From positions 1 to 5,689 of the forward strand of contig JAQXHW010000182.1 of the NCBI GenBank assembly GCA_029007475.1: a stretch of 5,689 nucleotides of DNA, given 5' to 3'. The translations under genes were made by a program, and so were the position numbers. The notes under the pieces are model-generated. The model made no database searches, was not told where the DNA came from, and saw nothing but the letters and a program-made list of their open reading frames with translations. The DNA is from Oscillospiraceae bacterium (GTDB lineage: Bacteria > Bacillota > Clostridia > Oscillospirales > Acutalibacteraceae). Shown piece after piece: positions 1-4,276 of the stretch. How positions within the stretch are numbered: position 1 is the stretch's first letter; each line of letters begins with the position of its first letter.

Positions 1-162
1 ATCCGTAAGCTGCTGAGCTACTGCTTTCTTTCTCAGTTCCTCTGCCTGAAAGGTTTGAAGCCAGCCGATTCTGAGAGCGGCGGCGCCAAAGCCCAAAACA
101 AGTATCAGGGCCAAGAGTATAGCTGACCTGCTTTTGAAGGACTGAGTCTTTCCTTTTGCCAT
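1..162 (-). CDS. Class B penicillin-binding protein (FtsI/SpoVD family), N-terminal fragment
   Basis: This is the first 54 codons of a gene that runs off the low-coordinate end of the window. Translation from the ATG at 162 gives a short basic cytoplasmic start (MAKGKTQSFKSR), one hydrophobic membrane anchor (about residues 13-32), and then a stretch with LQ at 35-36 and EELRKKAVAQQLTD at 41-54. That last pattern, just outside the membrane, is typical of class B PBPs, which continue into the RGxIxDRNG motif; that motif lies beyond the window. Family members are D,D-transpeptidases that cross-link septal peptidoglycan (FtsI/PBP2B) or spore cortex (SpoVD). A good Shine-Dalgarno, AAAGGAG, precedes the start. 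Position after mraZ, rsmH and ftsL is the standard dcw order and strongly supports the call. The fragment cannot separate FtsI from SpoVD, so no symbol is given. Confidence 0.85.
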   Translation of the reverse strand, partial: MAKGKTQSFKSRSAILLALILVLGFGAAALRIGWLQTFQAEELRKKAVAQQLTD

Positions 163-250
163 TTAAGTAGCTCCTTTCCGTAATAATCGTTATCAAAAAT
201 CCGAGATTCATCCGCGAAACGTCAAATAAACGTGTTCCTTAGAATAGCAG

Positions 251-281
251 AAAAAGAGTTAAGACAAAAAATCTCAACTCT
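251..281 (-). terminator. Candidate weak intrinsic terminator or attenuator between ftsL and the PBP gene
   Basis: On the minus-strand RNA, GAGUUGAGA (280-272) pairs with UCUUAACUC (264-256) around a 7-nt loop UUUUUUG. This gives a 9-bp stem with one G-U wobble, extended by A281-U255. The 3' arm is followed at once by five U residues (255-251). The geometry is that of a rho-independent terminator, but only three pairs are G-C, so it is weak and would be expected to allow read-through. It lies inside an apparent operon, 89 bp before the PBP start codon, so partial attenuation is more plausible than full termination. Confidence 0.4.
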
Positions 282-288
282 CATTCAC

Positions 289-345
289 AGGCAAACCTAA
301 GCTTTGCCTACTATAACATACTTATTGCGTCTTAGGGTATGTTAT
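289..345 (-). other. Tandem hairpins with complementary loops (candidate kissing-loop RNA element)
   Basis: Two perfect inverted repeats lie 3 nt apart directly after ftsL. Hairpin 1 pairs AUAACAUAC (345-337) with GUAUGUUAU (321-313), a 9-bp stem with a 15-nt loop; its 5' arm contains the ftsL stop codon. Hairpin 2 pairs AGGCAAA (309-303) with UUUGCCU (295-289), a 7-bp stem with a 7-nt loop GCUUAGG. Loop 1 begins CCUAAG (336-331) and loop 2 ends CUUAGG (301-296), which are perfect 6-nt complements lying wholly inside the loops. This is what a kissing-loop interaction would need. No known riboswitch or leader family is recognised. The pairing is seen directly; any function is inference. Confidence 0.35.
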
Positions 346-875
346 GACCAAAGCGAACTGAAGAAAGCACCGATTTCATCAAAAACGGTTTTTTCCTCCT
401 CCATATATATCTCTGCTTTGTCGCCCTGAGACAAGCTAATATACTCTTTTTGACGGGAATTTGCCTTAACCATATTGAGGTTGTTCACGGCATATTCCTC
501 AACTGACGCCGCCGAAAGCACCGCCTCAACCTTTGCCTGAGTCTGAGTACCGATACTCTGAGAATGAGCTAAGGTTCTCTCAGCTTCAGCTACCTGCTCA
601 TTGAGCTCGGTAAGCCTTGCCTGCCCCACTATAACTGTGCTGACTGCAAAAACCAAAATAGCGGTTATAATGCCGCCGATAACGAGGGAAGCGACGTTGT
701 GCTTCTTTCTCTGGGACTTGTCAACCTGAATTTCGGGAAGCTCTATGATGTTGTTCCTGTTCCTGTGTACTCTTTTCTTTTTGGGAGCCTCTTTAGGAAC
801 TGCAGTACCGCGGGTAGTCTCAAAAAGGCTGAAGTCATATCCCTTGTCATCAAATGCGTATGCACCGTATGTCAT
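342..875 (-). CDS. ftsL: FtsL-like cell division protein
   Basis: This is a 177-residue bitopic protein. It has a long, basic cytoplasmic N-terminus (PKKKRVHRNR at about 31-40), one membrane helix (about 61-84) and a coiled-coil-prone external segment (about 85-122). It then carries the FtsL/DivIC-type signature VEEYAVNNLNMVKANSRQKEYISL (125-148), which resembles the family pattern of xEEyAxxxLgMvkp followed by a short strand. FtsL proteins assemble with DivIC and DivIB to recruit and activate the septal synthase and its class B PBP. Sequence identity in the family is low, so membrane topology and position between rsmH and the PBP gene carry much of the weight. The ATG at 875 has a strong Shine-Dalgarno (AAGGGGAG) and lies 30 bp after rsmH. 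The roughly 30-residue tail after the signature, acidic and then ending in an aromatic/hydrophobic FFSSLW stretch, is longer than in compact FtsL proteins. Confidence 0.8.
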   Translation of the reverse strand: MTYGAYAFDDKGYDFSLFETTRGTAVPKEAPKKKRVHRNRNNIIELPEIQVDKSQRKKHNVASLVIGGIITAILVFAVSTVIVGQARLTELNEQVAEAERTLAHSQSIGTQTQAKVEAVLSAASVEEYAVNNLNMVKANSRQKEYISLSQGDKAEIYMEEEKTVFDEIGAFFSSLWS

Positions 876-905
876 ATACTTCTCCCCTTAATTTTTATCG
901 TAACT

Positions 906-1829
906 TTACAGCTTCTCACAGATTCTCAGCTTTGCGCTTCTGCTTCGAGGATTAATTTCAAGTTCTTCCTCGGAAGCCGTAATAGGTTTTCTTGTAATAA
1001 TCCTGACTTTTGGCTTATTGCCGCAAACACAGACCGGAAAATCCTTTGGACAGGTACAGCCCTGCGCCCACGAATTCATTTTCTGTTTTGTTATTCTGTC
1101 CTCAATGGAATGGAAGGTAATAACCGCAAGCCTGCCGCCCTGCCTGAGTAGCTCAAAGGCTCCGTCTAAACCTCTCTCAAGCTCACCGAATTCATCGTTG
1201 ACGGCAATTCGAATAGCCTGAAAAGTCTGTCTTGCAGGATGTCCCTCACGTCTTACCCTCTGAGGTACCGAGGCCTTGATTATCTCCGCAAGCTCCAAGG
1301 TAGTTTCAATTTCCCTTTCCTCTCTTGCTCTCACAATATTGCGGGCGATTGAGGAAGCGAACTTTTCCTCGCCGTAGGTGGAGATTATTCTTGCAAGCTC
1401 AGGGTAGGACAGATTGTTAACTAAATCCTTGGCCGATTCACCCGACTGACTCATTCTCATATCAAGAGGGGCGTCCTCGTGAAAGGAAAAACCTCTCTCG
1501 GGAGTATCAAGCTGGTGGGAAGAAACTCCTATATCAAGGAGGACGCCGTCCGCCTCGTAAACCTCTAAGGCATTCAGAAGCTCCTTCATATCTCCGAAAC
1601 GACCCCTCACAATCTGTGAGCAAGGCTCGTTTTTGAATCTCTCGGTAACAGTTTTTATGGCGTCAGGGTCTCGGTCTATTGAGTAGAGTTTTCCGCTCTC
1701 AAGCCTTTTCAGTATCTCCCATGAGTGACCGCCGCCGCCTGCCGTTCCGTCAACATATATACCGTCGCTCTTTATATTAAGTCCTTCTACGGTCTCCTTA
1801 AGGAGTACCGGTAAATGAGTGAAGCTCAT
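906..1829 (-). CDS. rsmH: 16S rRNA (cytosine(1402)-N(4))-methyltransferase RsmH
   Basis: RsmH (also called MraW) uses S-adenosylmethionine to methylate N4 of C1402 in the decoding centre of 16S rRNA. The 307-residue product shows the family landmarks in order: HLPVLLKE near the N-terminus, the SAM-binding loop VDGTAGGGGHS (about 26-36), LLDIGVSSHQLD (97-108) followed by ERGFSF and PLDMRM, HPARQTFQAIRIAVN (197-211), ITFHSIEDR (237-245), a CxC-x6-CxC cysteine set (258-269), and the C-terminal NPRSRSAKLR. Length is normal. The start is taken as ATG at 1829 because MSFTHLPVLLKE aligns with family starts; it lies 2 bp after the mraZ stop. A TTG at 1835, overlapping that stop, would add two residues and cannot be ruled out. 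Neither start has a strong Shine-Dalgarno, so translation is probably coupled to mraZ. Confidence 0.97.
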   Translation of the reverse strand: MSFTHLPVLLKETVEGLNIKSDGIYVDGTAGGGGHSWEILKRLESGKLYSIDRDPDAIKTVTERFKNEPCSQIVRGRFGDMKELLNALEVYEADGVLLDIGVSSHQLDTPERGFSFHEDAPLDMRMSQSGESAKDLVNNLSYPELARIISTYGEEKFASSIARNIVRAREEREIETTLELAEIIKASVPQRVRREGHPARQTFQAIRIAVNDEFGELERGLDGAFELLRQGGRLAVITFHSIEDRITKQKMNSWAQGCTCPKDFPVCVCGNKPKVRIITRKPITASEEELEINPRSRSAKLRICEKL

Positions 1830-1831
1830 AA

Positions 1832-2260
1832 TCAAAGTCTCAGAAGTGCAAGAGCATCATCAAAGGACTCCTGCATCTGCTTCTTCATAAATTCGTCGTA
1901 GGTCTCTTTATCCCAAACCTCAACGCGGGTATCCATACCGAGAACAACTAAATCTTTCTTGAGCTTTGCGCTGTCGCGAAGCGCCTGAGGAATTTGAACT
2001 CTGCCCTGAGCATTGGCGCTTACTTCCGTTGCCGGAGATATAAGAACGTACTGGAGCTGTAAAGCTGTTCGGGCAGGAAGCTCTCTGATTTGACTGAGAA
2101 GGCGGTTAAACTGCTCACAGGACATAATCTGTACAGAGCGGAAGTCATTATCGAAACCGCTGGTAACGTAGAAGCTCTCACCTAACTCATCTCTGAATTT
2201 CTGAGAAAGAGTCACTCGACCCTTTGCATCGAGAGTTTGAAAGGTTATACCCGTAAACAT
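1832..2260 (-). CDS. mraZ: Transcriptional regulator MraZ
   Basis: MraZ is a ring-forming DNA-binding protein with two SpoVT/AbrB-like domains. It binds repeats in front of the dcw cluster and controls its own operon. The 142-residue product has the usual length and both half-motifs: DAKGRVTLSQKFR (11-23) and NAQGRVQIPQALR (83-95). Two deviations stand out. Position 19 is Ser where the family normally has Pro, and position 83 is Asn where Asp is usual, although both GR pairs are intact. The ATG at 2260 is preceded by a strong Shine-Dalgarno (GGGAGGTGG). It is the first gene of block B, with its own promoter and a triple GTGT/GTGG repeat upstream, and its stop lies next to the rsmH start. The MraZ assignment is secure; regulation of this particular cluster is inferred. 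Confidence 0.96.
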   Translation of the reverse strand: MFTGITFQTLDAKGRVTLSQKFRDELGESFYVTSGFDNDFRSVQIMSCEQFNRLLSQIRELPARTALQLQYVLISPATEVSANAQGRVQIPQALRDSAKLKKDLVVLGMDTRVEVWDKETYDEFMKKQMQESFDDALALLRL

Positions 2261-2304
2261 TTTGCCACCTCCCTTGGTATTTTTTCGAAATCACGTCATT
2301 CTTT

Positions 2305-2324
2305 ACAAAAAACCGGTGTTTTGT
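2305..2324. repeat. Imperfect 20-bp palindrome in the mraZ leader
   Basis: The sequence acaaaaaaccggtgttttgt pairs with itself at 9 of 10 positions around a central ACCGGT; the only mismatch is 2311/2318. It lies in the predicted 5' untranslated leader of mraZ, about 45 bp before the start codon. Because the centre has no loop, a protein-binding DNA palindrome is easier to imagine than an RNA hairpin. No known operator is recognised. Confidence 0.35.
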
Positions 2325-2330
2325 GTACAG

Positions 2331-2360
2331 AAATAACCACAAATGTACACTGTTTGACAC
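2331..2360 (-). promoter_or_regulatory. Probable MraZ operator: three direct repeats at 10-bp period
   Basis: On the minus strand the sequence reads GTGTCAAACA, GTGTACATTT, GTGGTTATTT, so GTGT, GTGT and GTGG begin at 2360, 2350 and 2340, exactly one helical turn apart. A degenerate fourth unit, CTGTACACAA, continues the phase at 2330. Known MraZ sites are three or more short G/T-rich repeats (GTGG/TGGG-like in E. coli, GTG-containing in Mollicutes) spaced at about 10 bp in front of mraZ. The array would cover about +4 to +33 relative to the predicted start site, so bound MraZ should hinder initiation or promoter escape. Location and periodicity are seen; binding is inferred. Confidence 0.72.
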
Positions 2361-2369
2361 TGTAAGTTC

Positions 2370-2398
2370 ATTATATACCATTAGTATCAAAATTGCAA
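2370..2398 (-). promoter_or_regulatory. Sigma-A-type promoter of the mraZ/dcw operon
   Basis: The -35 box is TTGCAA (2398-2393), the spacer is 17 bp, and the -10 box is a perfect TATAAT (2375-2370). The predicted start site is near 2363, giving a leader of about 100 nt before mraZ. An A8 run on the same strand (2419-2412) falls at about -49 to -56, where an UP element would sit. It is the only strong promoter between the upstream terminator and mraZ. Confidence 0.75.
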
Positions 2399-2507
2399 GG
2401 GAAAGATTACGTTTTTTTTACCAATTATTATCCCGATGTTTACTACATTTTCACTAAATAATCGACCCCTCAAAAGTATGTTCGATTGACCTCGACATGA
2501 TTTAATT

Positions 2508-2532
2508 GTTACAAAAAGTCGAACTTTGTAAC
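2508..2532. repeat. Perfect 8-bp inverted repeat (GTTACAAA ... TTTGTAAC)
   Basis: The arms gttacaaa (2508-2515) and tttgtaac (2525-2532) are separated by 9 nt. No T run suited to termination follows directly on either strand. It could be a protein-binding site or a hairpin in a read-through transcript; no family is recognised. Confidence 0.4.
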
Positions 2533-2541
2533 CTTTTGAAT

Positions 2542-2565
2542 AAAAGCCCATTCCCATGAGCTTTT
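2542..2565 (-). terminator. Secondary terminator-like hairpin downstream of block A
   Basis: On the minus-strand RNA, AAAAGCUCAU (2565-2556) pairs with AUGGGCUUUU (2551-2542), a 10-bp stem with one U-G wobble closed by a GGGA tetraloop of the GNRA type. The U run is part of the 3' arm rather than following it, so it is weaker than the terminator at 2595-2628. It could act as a backup for read-through. Function is inferred. Confidence 0.4.
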
Positions 2566-2594
2566 CGGCTTTTTGCTTCCTAAAAAAGCAAAAC

Positions 2595-2628
2595 AAAAAA
2601 GCTCCCGACTTCATAAGAAATCGGGAGC
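2595..2628 (-). terminator. Strong rho-independent terminator of block A
   Basis: On the minus strand, GCTCCCGA (2628-2621) pairs with TCGGGAGC (2608-2601). After one mismatch, three more pairs enclose an ATAA-type tetraloop. The stem is GC-rich and is followed at once by six T residues (2600-2595). It lies about 80 bp after the stop of the coiled-coil gene. On the plus strand the T run is less tight, so the main direction is minus. Confidence 0.92.
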
Positions 2629-2709
2629 CGAATTTTAGTTTTATTTTTTGTTCTATTTAGGATATACTTCTATCGCTCAGGGATTGCCGCGACCCAAAGA
2701 AAAGCAAAA

Positions 2710-3171
2710 TTACTGAGTCTTCTGAGTCATCTTGATATTCTGGCGAGTCTTGCGCAGCTCGGTAATCTGAGAAGTCAGAGCGTCGTCGGTTTTCTTCATA
2801 ATCTCCTCAACGAACTCTGCGGCTGCCTTACGCATTTCATTAGTCTTAGCCTTGGTGTCGTTCATAATCTCAACAGCCTGAGCCTGAGCTGCACGAACAA
2901 TCTCATGCTGATTAACAAGCTGCTGCTTTCTCTCCTCTGCTGCGCGGATAATGCCCTCGGACTCCTTCTTAGCCTCGGCAATAATCTGGCTTCTGTCAGC
3001 AACGATATTCTTTGCCTGACGAATCTCGGAGGGAAGCGAATCCTGAATCTCGTCTAAAATATCGAGAACAAGCTCGGTATCGACCAAGGACTTACCGCCT
3101 GTAAGGGGAACCGACTTGGCGTCGTTCATCATATCCTGTAACTCATTGATGAGTTCTTCTACTCTTTTCAT
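2710..3171 (-). CDS. Conserved coiled-coil protein of unknown function
   Basis: The product has 153 residues, is almost entirely helical and charged, and has no signal peptide or membrane segment. It begins MKRVEELINELQDMMNDAKS, continues with VPLTGGKSLVDTELVLDILDEIQDSLPSEIRQAK (21-54), and then forms a long Ala/Glu/Lys/Arg-rich coiled coil (about 55-145). I recognise this layout (a VPLTGK-like turn, an ExxxxLDxIxxxLPxEIxxA helix, then a coiled coil) as a protein common beside coaD and rsmD in Clostridia. It is often annotated loosely as 'ATPase' or V-type ATPase subunit H-like. No Walker A motif is present, so ATPase activity is not supported. The start is ATG at 3171, preceded by GGAAAGGG; an upstream ATG at 3192 would lie before that ribosome binding site. 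It probably has its own promoter inside the end of coaD. Confidence 0.85.
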   Translation of the reverse strand: MKRVEELINELQDMMNDAKSVPLTGGKSLVDTELVLDILDEIQDSLPSEIRQAKNIVADRSQIIAEAKKESEGIIRAAEERKQQLVNQHEIVRAAQAQAVEIMNDTKAKTNEMRKAAAEFVEEIMKKTDDALTSQITELRKTRQNIKMTQKTQ

Positions 3172-3224
3172 ATTCAATCGCCCTTTCCACATATATTGCT
3201 AAATATTTTATCTGAACATCTTAT

Positions 3225-3253
3225 ATTATTTCACATATTTGTGAGTCTGTCAA
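3225..3253 (-). promoter_or_regulatory. Internal promoter for the coiled-coil gene, with a palindromic spacer
   Basis: The -35 box is a perfect TTGACA (3253-3248) within the last codons of coaD. The spacer is 17 bp, and the -10 box AATAAT (3230-3225) matches consensus at 5 of 6 positions. The predicted start site is near 3218, leaving a leader of about 47 nt. The spacer contains tcacatatttgtga (3231-3244), a palindrome matching at 6 of 7 pairs and including the coaD stop codon, so a regulator could bind between the boxes. The -35 box also encodes coaD residues, so chance is possible. Confidence 0.6.
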
Positions 3254-3713
3254 CTATTTTTGTGTGAATTGCCTCGGGAACAAAATTACTTATGTCGCCG
3301 CCCAAAGAGGCAATCTGCTTAATAACGCTTGAGCTTAGGTACATATATTCCTGACTTGTGTTAAGGTAAACCGTTTCAATATCAGGGCAGAGCTTCTTAT
3401 TGATAAGTGACATCTGGAACTCATATTCAAAGTCTGAAACCGCTCTGAGGCCCTTTACGACAGCCGTAGCACCCTTTTCTTTAGCGAAATCTACCAAAAG
3501 GCCGTCAAAGCTAGAAATTTCAACATTTGGCAGATGAGAAGTAGTTTCCCGTAAAAACTCCATTCTCTCCTCTACGGTGAAATTCGGATGCTTTTCCATA
3601 TTGCAGAGCACAGCCACGATAACCTTATCAAAAAGATAAGACGTGCGCTCGATTATATCAAGGTGACCCAAGGTAACAGGGTCGAAACTACCGGGACAAA
3701 TTGCAACTTTCAC
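3231..3713 (-). CDS. coaD: Phosphopantetheine adenylyltransferase (PPAT)
   Basis: CoaD transfers AMP from ATP to 4'-phosphopantetheine, giving dephospho-CoA, the penultimate step of coenzyme A synthesis in the cytosol. The 160-residue product has normal family length. It shows the nucleotidyltransferase signature PGSFDPVTLGHLDII (7-21) with the TxGH motif (His17, equivalent to His18 of E. coli), K41 in the NMEKHPNFTVEER segment, the phosphopantetheine-pocket block VVKGLRAVSDFEYEFQM (85-101), and a C-terminal YLSSSVIKQIA (125-135) matching the ISSSxVR/K nucleotide-binding motif. The start codon is GTG at 3713, not ATG. It is well supported by a near-perfect AGGAGG Shine-Dalgarno and by the family-typical MKVAICPGSFDP start. 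It lies 15 bp downstream of rsmD, a pairing common in Firmicutes. Confidence 0.97.
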   Translation of the reverse strand: MKVAICPGSFDPVTLGHLDIIERTSYLFDKVIVAVLCNMEKHPNFTVEERMEFLRETTSHLPNVEISSFDGLLVDFAKEKGATAVVKGLRAVSDFEYEFQMSLINKKLCPDIETVYLNTSQEYMYLSSSVIKQIASLGGDISNFVPEAIHTKIVDRLTNM

Positions 3714-3728
3714 TTAATAACCTCCTTA

Positions 3729-4274
3729 TCATTCTTCTTCGGGAAGCCTGTAGGTTGTTATTTTAATTTTACCATATCGATAGGTTCTGTCAAGGGTAAA
3801 ATCCCCTACACTTTCGGGTAGAGTTTCCCCCGAGGCGGTTTCACAGATAATTACTCCGCCTTTATTCATAACACCCGGCAATACCTTTAATGCTTTCTCT
3901 GTTATACCCTTGTTGTAGGGAGGGTCAAGAAAGGCTATATCAAACTTTTGAGATGTGCTTTTCGCAAAGGCTAAAGAATCGCCCTGATATACCTGAGCAT
4001 TTTCCTCAAGTCTTGTTTCTTTAAGATTTTTCTTTATAACCGAAACTGCTTCGCGTTTCATATCACAGAAGTACGCGCCCTTTGCTCCACGGGAAAGAGC
4101 CTCTATTCCCATTTGGCCGCTTCCTGCGAACATATCAAGGAAAACTCTGCCCTGAACCTGAAACTGAATTATAGAAAAGACAGCTTCTTTTACCATATCG
4201 GTGGTGGGTCTTACCTCATCACCCGACAGGGTTTCAAGCCGCCTGCCGCGGGCTATGCCTGTTATTACTCTCAT
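3729..4274 (-). CDS. rsmD: 16S rRNA (guanine(966)-N(2))-methyltransferase RsmD
   Basis: RsmD methylates N2 of G966 in 16S rRNA using S-adenosylmethionine. The 181-residue product starts MRVITGIARGRRLETL, as expected for the family, followed by RPTTDMVKEAVFSII (about 22-36), the SAM-binding motif FLDMFAGSGQMGIEALSRGA (45-64), an acidic residue after the next strand (FCDM), and the catalytic motif DPPY (117-120). The C-terminal YGKIKITTYR is also typical. The start is ATG at 4274, which has the Shine-Dalgarno AAGGAG and lies 2 bp after the uvrC stop. An upstream GTG at 4295 would add seven residues inside uvrC and is less likely. Translation is probably coupled to uvrC. Confidence 0.96.
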   Translation of the reverse strand: MRVITGIARGRRLETLSGDEVRPTTDMVKEAVFSIIQFQVQGRVFLDMFAGSGQMGIEALSRGAKGAYFCDMKREAVSVIKKNLKETRLEENAQVYQGDSLAFAKSTSQKFDIAFLDPPYNKGITEKALKVLPGVMNKGGVIICETASGETLPESVGDFTLDRTYRYGKIKITTYRLPEEE

Positions 4275-4276
4275 TG

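Larger units (their letters stand above)
2399..2594. other. Intergenic region between the two operons, no gene seen
   Basis: This AT-rich stretch between the block A terminator and the mraZ promoter has no reading frame with a credible start and ribosome binding site. It contains the A8 tract next to the promoter, the two hairpins at 2508-2532 and 2542-2565, and four TCGA tetramers starting at 2462, 2482, 2492 and 2519. Nothing else is recognised. Confidence 0.6.

Noticed and set aside
220..225. TTGACG on the minus strand as a -35 box for the PBP gene
   Set aside because: At 17-18 bp spacing the only -10 candidates are GGATTT or GATTTT, which match TATAAT poorly.
699..1151. Plus-strand open frame of 150 codons opposite ftsL and rsmH
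   Set aside because: It is antisense to two well-supported genes, shows no domain pattern and has no ribosome binding site. The same holds for the plus-strand frames at 1018-1221, 3588-3821, 4113-4499, 4201-4392 and 4274-4489.
2187..2390. Minus-strand open frame of 67 codons overlapping the mraZ promoter and start
   Set aside because: It covers the -10 box, the GTG repeats and the first codons of mraZ in another frame. The real mraZ start and Shine-Dalgarno explain this DNA.
2471..2484. Possible LexA/DinR box (caaaagtatgttcg)
   Set aside because: The right half GTTCG is perfect, but the left half has two mismatches to CGAAC, and no SOS-type gene starts next to it.
2486..2491. TTGACC on the plus strand as a -35 box
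   Set aside because: The hexamer 17 bp downstream (TTACAA) is a poor -10 box, and no gene lies downstream on the plus strand.
2387..2614. Minus-strand open frame of 75 codons in the intergenic region
   Set aside because: Its ATG lies within the stem of the strong terminator, there is no convincing ribosome binding site, and it runs through the hairpins and into the -35 box of the mraZ promoter. The composition does not look like a real protein.
2672..2697. Short GC-rich patch in the 3' untranslated region of the coiled-coil gene
   Set aside because: Only 4-bp possible stems (TCGC with GCGA) with a long loop; not distinguishable from chance.
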